The notes under the pieces are model-generated. The model was given only the letters and a program-made list of their open reading frames with translations, searched no databases and was not told the origin of the DNA. Source: JADCRZ01 sp041751095 (GTDB taxonomy: Bacteria; Bacteroidota; Bacteroidia; Chitinophagales; Chitinophagaceae). From it: a DNA stretch of 64,000 bases. Positions 45,310-54,860 of the stretch are shown one piece after another. The DNA is taken from assembly GCA_041751095.1 (NCBI GenBank), contig JBGSYC010000136.1, positions 1 to 64,000 on the forward strand, read 5' to 3'. The stretch's first letter is position 1, and each line of letters opens with the position of its first letter. Both the position numbers and the translations under genes were made by a program.

Positions 45310-48300
45310 ATGCTCATCAGTCTCAATTCTTCAGGGAGATTCTCATCCCTTGTTGTAGTGTTTCTCTTTCTTTTCACATTCGATTCAGTGGCTCAGAAGC
45401 TGGTTTCGGGTAAAGTTATCTCAAGTGATACCAGCGGTTTGGGGATTTCCGGAGCATCCGTTCAGGTAACAGGTACCTCTCTCGGCACGGTAACCGGTGC
45501 TGATGGATCTTTTTCCCTTACCGTACCTGCCGGGAGAACAAGCCTCAGTGTTTCCTATGTGGGGTATAAAACCAAACAGGTGGCAATAGGTAACGGAACC
45601 AATCTTACCATAACTATGGAAGATGATGCTACCGGGCTTAGCGAAGCGATTGTCACCGGCTATACCAGCCAGCAACGAAAGAACATTGTGGGAGCTGTTT
45701 CCACCGTTTCGGGAGCTAAGCTTGCGACGGTACAGACGGGTAATGCGGAGCAGCAATTCCAAGGAAGGGTACCCGGCGTTACAGTCATTACCTCAGGTCA
45801 GCCGGGAACGACCAGCCAGGTAAGGATCAGGGGTTTCGGTTCTTTCTCGAACAATGAGCCTTTATATATAGTTGACGGTATTCCCACATTCAGCATCGAC
45901 TTTCTGAACGGGAACGATATCGAGTCAACCACAGTGTTAAAAGACGCCGCCTCAGCCTCTATTTACGGGGCCCGTGCAGCAGCAGGGGTGATCATCGTTA
46001 CGACCAAGCATGGAAAGGGAATCGGGAAATTAAATGTGAATTATGACCTTAGCTATGGGTATACATTGCCCGGCAAAGGACTTGACCTCCTTACGCCCCA
46101 GCAACAGGCGGATTTGACATGGTCTGCGTTGAGAGCCGCCGGTCAGACACTAACGCATCCCCAGTATGGATCAGGAGCTACACCAGTGCTCCCGGATTAT
46201 CTGAAAGTAGGTGACGAGTCCGGCCTCTCAGGCCTTTCCCCGTCCGATCCCCGGCTTGACCCGGCGAGATACAACACCAATTTCGAAAAAGGCCCTGTGT
46301 ACCAGGTAATCAGGGCAAATAAAGCCGGAACTAACTGGTATGATGAGCTAACTTCAGTTCAGCCAATTCAAAACCATACCCTGAGTTTTAGCGGCGGCTC
46401 CGATTTTTCGAAATATTACGCTGGCGTGAGCTACTATGATGAGGTCGGTACCATTATAAACACACGTCTAAAGCGGTATGGCCTACGTTTAAACTCGGAG
46501 TTCAAAGTGAAAGATTTCATTCGCTTTGGCCAAAACTTTCAATATACCTTCAGGGAGAACCCCAACATTGGATTCTTCCCTTCTTCCGAAAATTCAATCC
46601 TGTTTTCCCTTACAATAAACCCATTAATACCGGTATATGATGAAGCCGGGGCCTTTGCAGGTACTACCGCAAAGGGGTTTAACAATTCCACTCAACCGGT
46701 AGCTTCAAGGATAAGATCCCGGCAAAACAGGGGTTATTCATCTCTCATTTTCGGAAATGTTTATGCGGAAGCAGACTTCCTGAATCATTTCACCGCAAGA
46801 ACAAGTTTCGGAGGAAGCTTTTCTACTTTCCAAAACAGGTTTATCAATTACCGCACGTATGAGAACTCTGAGAATACCGGTAGCAGCACCTTTGGCGAGC
46901 AGGCAGGCAATGGAGCAAGCTGGAACTGGACAAACACTATCCGCTATAGCCACGACATCGGTAATCACAGTATTCGCGGTCTCGCGGGAATTGAAGCCGT
47001 AGCTACCGATTATTTCAGGGCTCTTGGGGGAAGCGGTTTAAACCCCTTCAGCCTCAATCCGAATTTTCTTACGCTCTCTAATACAGATCCAACCGGCAGA
47101 AATTTAAACAGCGGAGGAAACCCGCTGAGGAAATTGTTTTCCCAGTTTGCAAAAGTCGATTACAGCATCGCTGACCGGTATTTGTTTTCAGGAACGATCA
47201 GGAGAGACGGGTCTTCTGTATTTGGAGTAAATGAACAGTATGGTATATTCCCCGCCATATCTGCGGGATGGCGTATAACAGAGGAAGAATTTATGAAGCC
47301 AATTTCATGGATTCGTGAATTAAAGATCAGGGGCGGATGGGGAACCATGGGGAACGAGAGGCCGGTGAGATCTACCAACCGCTTCAATTCAATCGGCGGA
47401 GGGCCTGGAACCACTGCCTATGATATAGCCGGCGTCAACACGGCAACCCAACCGGGTATCACATATGTGGGTATCGGAAACCCTTTCGTAAAATGGGAAA
47501 CAAACGAAACCGTTAATATCGGGTTCGACGGAACTTTATTTAACAATAAACTTGAAGTGATTTTTGACTGGTACACCAGGAATACCAGCGACCTGCTTTT
47601 TGCACAGCAGTTGCCTGCTATCCTGGGCAACGCATCTTCTCCAACGGTGAACATTGGATCCATGAAAAATACAGGTGTAGATGTGATGGTTACTTATAAG
47701 GGCACAGCCGGAGCATTCCGGTATGAAGTGGACGGGATATTCACAACTTATAAAAATACGATAACAAAAGTTTCGGACATTACTCCATTTTTCGATGCCA
47801 GCTTTTCCGGCAGGATCGGCGGAGGTGTCGTACGCAACCAGGTAGGACATACTGTTTCTTCGTTTTTTGGATACAACGTGCTCGGCCTTTTCCAGGATAC
47901 TGTTGAAGTGGCCAAATCACCTTCCCAGGCTGGAGCCGGACCCGGCAGGTTTAAATACGAGGATGTTAACCGTGACGGGAAAATCACTACAGACGACAGA
48001 ACATTTATTGGCAACCCAAATCCTGATTTTACCTATGGGTTAAATGCACGCGTGTTTTTCAAAGCCTTTGATATTGAGGCGCTGTTTTATGGAGTCCAGG
48101 GCGGCCAGGTTCTTAATTTCACCAGGTGGTTTACTGACTTTTACCCCTCCTTTGCGGGGATTGGAAAATCTACCCGCGTATTGGATGCGTGGACACCTAC
48201 AAATACCAATACAAAAATCCCGCGGTTTGAAAATGTGTCCAATAGCAGCACAAATGGCGAACTGAATTCCTATTATGTGGAAGATGCAAGTTACCTGCGC

Positions 48301-48522
48301 CTAAGAAGTGTAAAGCTTGGTTATAATCTTCCTGCTTCGATGACTGAGAGAATGAACATTGACAGGCTGCGGGTGTTCATTCAGGGTACTAACCTGTTTA
48401 CGGCTACAAAATATACCGGAAGCGATCCGGCGGTAAGCGGTGTAGATACTAATTTTGGTGTAGACGTAGGCAACTACCCTGTAAATAGGCAGGTACTATT
48501 CGGCATTAGCCTTGGATTATAA
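45310..48522 (+). CDS. SusC/RagA-type TonB-linked outer-membrane transporter
   Basis: 1070 residues from ATG 45310. Signal peptide about 10-28, a carboxypeptidase-regulatory-like domain about 33-107 (SGKVISSDTSGLGISGASVQV... VSYVGYK), a plug domain starting near EAIVTGYTSQQRKNIVGAVS, with YIVDGIP and KDAASASIYGARAAAGVI, then a 22-stranded barrel to the end (VNRQVLFGISLGL). There is no STN domain. It imports large ligands held by the SusD partner, energised by TonB. No glycosidase lies nearby, so the ligand cannot be guessed. Confidence 0.95.
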   Translation: MLISLNSSGRFSSLVVVFLFLFTFDSVAQKLVSGKVISSDTSGLGISGASVQVTGTSLGTVTGADGSFSLTVPAGRTSLSVSYVGYKTKQVAIGNGTNLTITMEDDATGLSEAIVTGYTSQQRKNIVGAVSTVSGAKLATVQTGNAEQQFQGRVPGVTVITSGQPGTTSQVRIRGFGSFSNNEPLYIVDGIPTFSIDFLNGNDIESTTVLKDAASASIYGARAAAGVIIVTTKHGKGIGKLNVNYDLSYGYTLPGKGLDLLTPQQQADLTWSALRAAGQTLTHPQYGSGATPVLPDYLKVGDESGLSGLSPSDPRLDPARYNTNFEKGPVYQVIRANKAGTNWYDELTSVQPIQNHTLSFSGGSDFSKYYAGVSYYDEVGTIINTRLKRYGLRLNSEFKVKDFIRFGQNFQYTFRENPNIGFFPSSENSILFSLTINPLIPVYDEAGAFAGTTAKGFNNSTQPVASRIRSRQNRGYSSLIFGNVYAEADFLNHFTARTSFGGSFSTFQNRFINYRTYENSENTGSSTFGEQAGNGASWNWTNTIRYSHDIGNHSIRGLAGIEAVATDYFRALGGSGLNPFSLNPNFLTLSNTDPTGRNLNSGGNPLRKLFSQFAKVDYSIADRYLFSGTIRRDGSSVFGVNEQYGIFPAISAGWRITEEEFMKPISWIRELKIRGGWGTMGNERPVRSTNRFNSIGGGPGTTAYDIAGVNTATQPGITYVGIGNPFVKWETNETVNIGFDGTLFNNKLEVIFDWYTRNTSDLLFAQQLPAILGNASSPTVNIGSMKNTGVDVMVTYKGTAGAFRYEVDGIFTTYKNTITKVSDITPFFDASFSGRIGGGVVRNQVGHTVSSFFGYNVLGLFQDTVEVAKSPSQAGAGPGRFKYEDVNRDGKITTDDRTFIGNPNPDFTYGLNARVFFKAFDIEALFYGVQGGQVLNFTRWFTDFYPSFAGIGKSTRVLDAWTPTNTNTKIPRFENVSNSSTNGELNSYYVEDASYLRLRSVKLGYNLPASMTERMNIDRLRVFIQGTNLFTATKYTGSDPAVSGVDTNFGVDVGNYPVNRQVLFGISLGL

Positions 48523-48542
48523 AATACTTTAAAAAAAATATT

Positions 48543-50294
48543 ATGAATAAGAAGAAGATAAGTATCCCGGCAATCAGCATGGTTGCCTTAAGTATAGCGA
48601 TCATCATCGGTGCATGTGGTAAGAAATTTCTCGAGCAGGAAACCGTGGGCATACTCACCGAAACAGAAGCTCAAAGCAGAAAAGGCGCCCAGCAATTCCT
48701 TATTGGCGCGTATGCCGCTTTGAAAGGCATCGGCTGGGAAGGCGGCGGATCGAACTGGGTGTACGGAAGCATAGCGGGAGGAGAAGCAAACAAAGGATCT
48801 GATGCGGGTGATCAGGCCGCTATCGTGCCCATCCAGCAGTTTACAGCCTCGCCTACCAATGAATATTACAACATCAAATGGAGGGCATTGTACGATGGGA
48901 TCGCACGGGCAAATGGTACAATAAGAATTGCCAATTCACTTACTTCGGCCGATATCGTGGCAGCAGAAAAAAACCAGATTATTGCTGAAGCGAGATTCCT
49001 GAGAGGATTCTATCATTTTGAAGCAAAAAAAATGTGGAACAAAGTGCCTTATGTTGACGAAACGGTTACTTATGAAAACGGCAACTTCAGGGTTTCCAAC
49101 ACAGAAGACATCTGGCCTAAAATCATGGCCGACTTTGACTTTGCACAGAAAAATCTCACTGCCACAAAAGACGCGATAGGGCGGATAAACAAGTGGGGCG
49201 CAACGGCGTTTTATGCAAAAGCATTGTTGTTCCAGGGCAAGTACGCAGAAGCCAGGCCTATTTTTACTGATGTAATTAATAACGGGGTTACATCCGGTGG
49301 CATAAAATACGGCCTTGCCAATTCTTTTCATGACCTGTTCAACGCAGACCAGGAAAACCTGCCAGCTACCCGGGCGGAATCTGTTTTCGCCTATGAGGCA
49401 TCTGTTAACGATGGTTCCATTGGCGTTAACGCGAATTTCGACCAGGTACTGAATTTCCCTTACAACGGAGGGCCTGGTGGCTGTTGCGGATTCTTTCAGC
49501 CATCATTTGATTTTGTAAACTCCTTCCGGACAAATACAGTCGGCCTGCCGTTGTTGGACAGGTCTTTCAATGCTCCTGCGAATGAGGTAAAAAATGATCA
49601 GGGGATTTCAGCTACAGGTTCTTTTACACCAGACCAGGGTAACCTTGATCCCAGACTGGATCACACCGTGGGAAGAAGAGGCATTGCTTATCTTGACTGG
49701 GGCCCGCATCCGGGTGCTGCATGGATACGTGACCAGAATAACGGTGGCCCTTACGCGCCTAAGAAGAATGCTTATTACAGAACCCAGGCCGGAAAATTAA
49801 CCGACGGTACCAACTGGGCCTCCGGTTTAACCGCAACCAATTATAAGATTATGAGGTTCGCCGATGTATTATTAATGGCGGCTGAATGCGAAATAGAAGC
49901 CGGGAGCCTGGAAACAGCGCGGCAGTATATCAATCGTGTACGTGCACGGGCTGCAAAGCCTGAAACATGGGTTCAGGGAGCCAATGCAAAATATGTGATC
50001 GGCATTTATAACACTCCTTTTACAAGCCAGGCAATGGCAAGATCAGCGGTTCGCCACGAAAGAAAGCTTGAGCTGGGTATGGAAGGCCACAGGTTCTTTG
50101 ACCTCGTTCGCTGGGGTATCGCAGATACGGAACTCAATGCCATACTTGCCTTCGAGAAAACAAAAATTGCCGCCGGCTATGGTTCCGCAACTTTCACCAA
50201 AGGAAGAAATGAATATTTCCCCATACCTCAGAGACAAATAGATCTTGAAACCTCAGGGGGTACTTCGGCGCTTACGCAAAATCCGGGTTATTGA
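48543..50294 (+). CDS. SusD/RagB-type substrate-binding lipoprotein
   Basis: 583 residues. Lipoprotein signal with IIIGAC (about 21-26). SusD-like N-terminal TPR region (QFLIGAYAALKG, IIAEARFLRGFYHFEAKKMW) and the RagB/SusD C-terminal domain with NYKIMRFADVLLMAAECEIEA and RHERKLELGMEGHRFFDLVRWG. It caps the adjacent SusC barrel and binds the ligand. It begins 20 bp after susC, so the two form one unit. A strong terminator follows. Confidence 0.95.
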   Translation: MNKKKISIPAISMVALSIAIIIGACGKKFLEQETVGILTETEAQSRKGAQQFLIGAYAALKGIGWEGGGSNWVYGSIAGGEANKGSDAGDQAAIVPIQQFTASPTNEYYNIKWRALYDGIARANGTIRIANSLTSADIVAAEKNQIIAEARFLRGFYHFEAKKMWNKVPYVDETVTYENGNFRVSNTEDIWPKIMADFDFAQKNLTATKDAIGRINKWGATAFYAKALLFQGKYAEARPIFTDVINNGVTSGGIKYGLANSFHDLFNADQENLPATRAESVFAYEASVNDGSIGVNANFDQVLNFPYNGGPGGCCGFFQPSFDFVNSFRTNTVGLPLLDRSFNAPANEVKNDQGISATGSFTPDQGNLDPRLDHTVGRRGIAYLDWGPHPGAAWIRDQNNGGPYAPKKNAYYRTQAGKLTDGTNWASGLTATNYKIMRFADVLLMAAECEIEAGSLETARQYINRVRARAAKPETWVQGANAKYVIGIYNTPFTSQAMARSAVRHERKLELGMEGHRFFDLVRWGIADTELNAILAFEKTKIAAGYGSATFTKGRNEYFPIPQRQIDLETSGGTSALTQNPGY

Positions 50295-50313
50295 TCGTAA
50301 TTAGAAGTTACAG

Positions 50314-50343
50314 AAAAAGGGAAGAGTCATTTCTTCCCTTTTT
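50314..50343 (+). terminator. Terminator after susD
   Basis: Perfect 12-bp stem AAAAAGGGAAGA / TCTTCCCTTTTT with a 6-base loop, ending in a T run, about 20 bp after the susD stop. It may separate susCD from the downstream VCBS gene, which would then need its own promoter. Confidence 0.85.
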
Positions 50344-50478
50344 TATTGTCAAACCGCCGCGGTCGGATATGAACCCAATAGTAACCTACCCGAAAATGAG
50401 AAAGGATAAGAGTCGATCGAAGTCAGGCTAAGTAGTGGATTTACCTGCCGGTTCAGCATAGCGGTATCTTTATTAACT

Positions 50479-51972
50479 TTGAAAACATTGGTCGTACATT
50501 TTAAGATACCTGCCGTAGGCGTTCTTTCTATCATCCTCCTGGTGGTTCGTTGCGGAAACATGAGCAAAGAATCAAAGGAAGGTTTCGAACTGGCAAAATC
50601 CTACTGCCAGTCATGCCATCGTTTTCCGGAACCTGAGTTGCTTGATAAAAAAACATGGTCAGCCTATGTTTTGCCGCGGATGGGCACTTACCTGGGATTC
50701 CGTCATTTTGAATCAGGGGGGTATGTGGAATACGGAAAGGAAGTCATGAAGCTGTCTCAATGGAATAAACTGGTAAATTATTATGTTACGCAATCGCCTG
50801 AATTGCCGGTTAAAAATGAATCGTCTGTAAGGATCAGGACAGGGCTGGAACAATTTACAGCGATCATTCCCGGCTTTAGTATCAAAAAGCCGGTGATTAC
50901 CATGGTGCACATTGATACCAGCGCGAAAAGAATTATTTTCGCCGATGGCCTACGAGAAAATGTTTACGCCTTATCGCAGACCTTTCTTGTGCAGGATTCC
51001 TTCAAAACCGGCAGAGGCGTTTCTGATATTAACATCAACGGCCTTGCTATGCAGGCGCTTGCTATGGGCGTTTTATACCCTTCCGATGAAACAAACGGGC
51101 AGTTGGCAAGCATAGATCCCGTAACTAAAAAGTCAGCTATTGTAATAAACGGTCTGCAGCGACCGGTTCATGCAAGCTACGCTGATCTTAATAATGACAC
51201 GCTGGACGATATCATTATCTGTGAATTCGGAAACAACACAGGGAGGCTTTCGTGGTTTGAAAATAAAGGAGAAGGAGTTTTTAACCGGCATGTCCTGAGG
51301 AATTTACCCGGGGCGGTAAAAACAGAAACGTACGATTTTAATAAAGACGGCCGGCCTGATATTATCGCGATGATGGCGCAGGGTGACGAGGGAGTATTTA
51401 TCTATTACAACCATGGGCACGGCTCCTTTAAAGAAGATCGTATATTAACCTTCCCACCTTCCTACGGATCAAATTATTTTGAGCTTGCAGATATAAACAG
51501 GGATGGCCATCCGGATATTTTAGCCACCAATGGCGACAATGGAGACTACCCTCCCATCCTCAAAGCTTATCATGGGATAAGAATATACCTTAATGACGGA
51601 AGCAATCATTTTGAGGAGGAGACGTTCCTTCCCGTAAACGGTGCAGGTAAGGCAATGGCAAGAGACTTTGACGGAGATGGAGATGATGACATCGCATCAA
51701 TTGCATATTTTCCGGATTACGACCACACACCGGAAGAATCATTTATTTACTGGGAGAACAAAGGCGGGTCTTTTACGCCTTCGACATTTTCGCAGGTTAC
51801 CTCAGGGAGATGGCTGACGATGGATGCGGGAGACGTTGACGGCGATGGTGACCCGGACATTGTTTTAGGGAACACCTTTTTTCCGTTGGGCTACCTGCCG
51901 GAAAGCTTAAAACGGAAATGGGAGCAATACACCCCTTCCCTACTGGTGCTAAGAAATAATTTACGTTATTGA
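50479..51972 (+). CDS. CxxCH and VCBS/FG-GAP repeat lipoprotein-like protein
   Basis: 497 residues. A hydrophobic leader (PAVGVLSIILLVVRC) ends in Cys25, lipobox-like but with Arg at -1. A CQSCH haem-type motif lies at 43-47. Residues about 130-490 form a beta-propeller with calcium loops DFNKDGRPD, DINRDGHPD, DFDGDGDDD and DVDGDGDPD. One haem and a propeller on a surface protein suggests electron transfer or ligand binding, but no partner is shown. The start is TTG, needed to include the leader; ATG further in would remove it. It follows susCD, as is often seen in Bacteroidota. Confidence 0.8.
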   Translation: MKTLVVHFKIPAVGVLSIILLVVRCGNMSKESKEGFELAKSYCQSCHRFPEPELLDKKTWSAYVLPRMGTYLGFRHFESGGYVEYGKEVMKLSQWNKLVNYYVTQSPELPVKNESSVRIRTGLEQFTAIIPGFSIKKPVITMVHIDTSAKRIIFADGLRENVYALSQTFLVQDSFKTGRGVSDININGLAMQALAMGVLYPSDETNGQLASIDPVTKKSAIVINGLQRPVHASYADLNNDTLDDIIICEFGNNTGRLSWFENKGEGVFNRHVLRNLPGAVKTETYDFNKDGRPDIIAMMAQGDEGVFIYYNHGHGSFKEDRILTFPPSYGSNYFELADINRDGHPDILATNGDNGDYPPILKAYHGIRIYLNDGSNHFEEETFLPVNGAGKAMARDFDGDGDDDIASIAYFPDYDHTPEESFIYWENKGGSFTPSTFSQVTSGRWLTMDAGDVDGDGDPDIVLGNTFFPLGYLPESLKRKWEQYTPSLLVLRNNLRY

Positions 51973-52273
51973 AATGATTACAGAGCCGATAAGGCAAAAT
52001 ATAAAAGCGGCCTGGCGCCAGAATGCGGCGCAGGATTGAGCGTGGCGTTCTCGTGCCAGGCATGAAGGAAAGTTAAAGCACTACTATCAGAATCCGTAAA
52101 AGGCACGAGTACGCATCGGCACATTGGCCAGGCCGCATACTCGCGCCAGGATTTGGGCTAAGAAATAATCTACGCTGAATCTTACACCCGTTGTAGAGAC
52201 GCCATGCATGGCGGCTCTTCATTTATCGCGGCATTTCCATTTTGATGTGCCTTTTGAAATTTGCCGCCGTCAT
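51973..52273. other. Intergenic region with long hairpin and decayed gene tail
   Basis: A long imperfect inverted repeat spans 52007-52136: GCGGCCTGGC against GCCAGGCCGC (10 bp) and GCGTTCTCGTGCC (52045-52057) against GGCACGAGTACGC (52102-52114, one mismatch). At 52155-52179 the sequence GGGCTAAGAAATAATCTACGC repeats the end of the preceding gene (about 51948-51968), coding for LRNNLR, followed here by a stop. A perfect palindrome CGCCATGCATGGCG lies at 52200-52213. Confidence 0.6.
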
Positions 52274-54196
52274 CTACCGGGCAATAAATACCCAGCCTCT
52301 TATTACGGTATTTCCATCTTTAAGATTGATGGTATAATAATATGTTCCGGAAGGCAACAGCTCGCCGTTCAGCTTTCCTCCCCAGGGGCTGCCGTAACCA
52401 CGGCTGAAAAAAACCCTCTGGCCGTAACGATTGTAAACCTGGGTTTCTGAATCGTTGAATAACTCTAAAGGTTCAATATTCCAGACATCATTGATGCCGT
52501 CACCATTTGGAGAAAATGCATTGGGGACAAATATTTTATCGTAAACCCTTACAAACACGTCATCGGTGCTTGTACCACATCCTCTCCCTGATACTACATG
52601 TAAGGTATATTTTCTGTCTTCTGCTGTACTTGCTACCGGGGCCAATAAAACCGGGTTGTTCAGGTTTGTGGCTGGTGTCCAGAAATATCGTATATCGGTT
52701 CCCAGAGCTTTTCCGGATAACAGAACGGATTGTCCTTTCCTGACTTTTTTGTCAGGCCCCGCATTTGCCACGGGTTTTTTCCAGACATTCACCCGCACAC
52801 TTGCCGTATCATAACACCCGTTTTCCGTAACCGTTACGGTATACATCACCGACTCGGCCGGCGTGGCCACAGGATTGGCCACCGTGTCCGAGGAAAGTCC
52901 CTTTGCAGGCGCCCAGTAATACCTGCTTCCACCGCCTGCTGACAATTGCGTGCCCGTGCCTTCACATATACTTAGTTCCTGGTTTACACGGGCAATGGGA
53001 TTACTGAAAACATGCAGACGTGTGGAATCAGTACCCATGCATCCCGCCAGCGTTATTACCTGAACTTTGTATAAACCGGAATCGCTGAATTGAACATTTT
53101 TTATAACAGGGCTTTGCTGATTCGAGCTAAAATTATTGGGGCCGCTCCACAGATATCGCGCGCCTCCGGCACCAAATAAAGTCACATCCTGTCCCAGGCA
53201 GTACGAATAATTGGTGCCCTGTGCAAAAGGCGCCCGCTCAACAATAATATTTACCGCATCCGAACTTATCCTGCATGGCCCTATCCCGCCAGTGCCATTA
53301 TTTTCTCCAGCCAGTACCCTGTAAAAGTAAGAACCCTTCAGACTTGCCATCGTTGTATAATTCTGGCCGTTGGCGCCTGGTATTGTCGTCCACGTATTTC
53401 CACCGTTTAAGCTTTCCTGCCATTGGAATGCCGGGGATAAAAACCCTTGCCCCAAAGTTGCGCCAAGTACAATTGGATTGCTATCACCTTCACAAACCCG
53501 CACTGATGCAGTTGCGGTTGAAGTGATAAGAGCGTTGAGGGAAGGGCCGCAAGGGCGCACGGTAATGTCGTCAAGCAAAAAGTCCATACCGCAACCACTT
53601 CCGCCATTGTTTACCAGCCGCATTACAACCGAAGGTGAAGCGGATGTTCTGAACAATAATGTATGCTGTGTCCATAAAGGCTCATTCTTCCTGGTAACCT
53701 TTCCTGTCGCAGTTGAAGCGATCACCCTGCCGTTGAGCTCCTCAATGCTGTATTTGATATCGGGCTCTAAGGCACTTTCCTCGCAAGCTGAGGCTCTTGA
53801 CAAATTCATTACCCAAAATGAAAATTCGTACGTAGTATTCTCACAAAGCCCGGGGAATGCCTGGGAATAATAAATCTGCTGATCACCACCGTTCACTTCC
53901 AGGAAGTAACCATTGTTGCCATCGCCAGGGGTATGATCAAAGGGCACAGTAAACCATGAATCGGTAAAACATCGAAAAGTTGTATTGCGGACCGCATATT
54001 CACCGTCAGTGGGGCAATCGGCTGTCGAATAGGCATATGATGTAGCCGCCGCTGGCAGGGGTGCCCCGGGGTTTGAGCCTGCACCGAACGTTATATTAAC
54101 AACAGGATCGCCAAGGCTTCCGGAACATGCCTGAGTCATCGCATCCAGACACGAAAAAATCAGCACCGATGTAAAAATAAAAGTCTTAAAATTCAT
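52274..54196 (-). CDS. Large secreted protein with gliding-motility-type C-terminal domain
   Basis: 640 residues. Signal peptide (FKTFIFTSVLIFSCLDAMTQA). A jelly-roll-like N-terminal domain about 30-215, several Ig/PKD-like repeats about 225-545 with recurring CEGxxxxLSAGGGxRYYWxP patterns, and a final CHU_C domain about 553-640 (FVPNAFSPNGDGINDVWNI, GQRVFFSRGYGSPWGG, LPSGTYYYTINLKDG). The C-terminus is a type IX secretion signal, so it is exported and held at or released from the surface. Cargo role, probably adhesion, is inference. Confidence 0.9.
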   Translation of the reverse strand: MNFKTFIFTSVLIFSCLDAMTQACSGSLGDPVVNITFGAGSNPGAPLPAAATSYAYSTADCPTDGEYAVRNTTFRCFTDSWFTVPFDHTPGDGNNGYFLEVNGGDQQIYYSQAFPGLCENTTYEFSFWVMNLSRASACEESALEPDIKYSIEELNGRVIASTATGKVTRKNEPLWTQHTLLFRTSASPSVVMRLVNNGGSGCGMDFLLDDITVRPCGPSLNALITSTATASVRVCEGDSNPIVLGATLGQGFLSPAFQWQESLNGGNTWTTIPGANGQNYTTMASLKGSYFYRVLAGENNGTGGIGPCRISSDAVNIIVERAPFAQGTNYSYCLGQDVTLFGAGGARYLWSGPNNFSSNQQSPVIKNVQFSDSGLYKVQVITLAGCMGTDSTRLHVFSNPIARVNQELSICEGTGTQLSAGGGSRYYWAPAKGLSSDTVANPVATPAESVMYTVTVTENGCYDTASVRVNVWKKPVANAGPDKKVRKGQSVLLSGKALGTDIRYFWTPATNLNNPVLLAPVASTAEDRKYTLHVVSGRGCGTSTDDVFVRVYDKIFVPNAFSPNGDGINDVWNIEPLELFNDSETQVYNRYGQRVFFSRGYGSPWGGKLNGELLPSGTYYYTINLKDGNTVIRGWVFIAR

Positions 54197-54860
54197 GCAA
54201 CCGGCACAGGAATGTTTTTTTTAAATTTACAACATAAGTGTCGAAAAGCAGACGATAATTGTAATGCATGCACGCATACCTAAAGGGTAAAATTAAGGCA
54301 CCCCTGTGAGTGGTATCACACCTCAGAATTGTTGAATCGGGGACTCAAACATCTGGTAAGATAACATGTTACATGAAAGAAGCAGCATATAGCTAACGGC
54401 GGATCGTGGATGAAAGACAGATAGAATTCTAAGAGGGAAAAATATTACGGTGCGCTGCACTTGATTTGAAATCATAAATTTTCTACAAATATTCTGGTGC
54501 GCTGCACCATAGTAAGAATGTAGATATAAACAACATGCGAGCCATTGTATTTATAGAAAAGTTTTTCGTCATATTAAAGGTGCAGCGCACCGCTATATTT
54601 GTAGGATCAAATTTCGCTGATTATTAAGGTGCAGCGCACCGTAATATGGTTTAGGGCAAACACCGATACCCGGAACTTGATTTCTAAGATATTACTCATC
54701 ATCTACACAAGGTAAAGCGTTGATGCCAATAGCTTGCCTTGAGTTATATAAAAGGCTGGCATATTTATGTCCCGAAGCAGACCTTTATTCAAAAGGTCAC
54801 CCCCCCTGCAGTTGTTCACAGTAATATTCAGACTACCGGTTTGGTGTAAGATGTATCCTC
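54197..54860. other. 664-bp intergenic region with MITE-like repeat
   Basis: No credible gene. It contains repeat copy 2 (54442-54647) and, to its right, sequence (54648-54765) that matches 55991-56262 on the other side of the myo-inositol oxygenase gene. The left 240 bp show nothing recognisable. Confidence 0.65.
54442..54647 (-). repeat. MITE-like repeat, copy 2 (reverse orientation)
   Basis: Cores at 54449-54461 (GGTGCGCTGCACT, last base changed), 54496-54508, 54579-54591 and 54628-54640, spaced 47, 83 and 49 bases. The ends pair over 20 bp with one mismatch. Read in reverse complement it aligns with 11741-11948 along its whole length, including the stretch ACCTTAATAATCA next to the left core and TCTACAAATATA before the second core. 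It contains no open frame and is flanked by TA. Confidence 0.75.
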
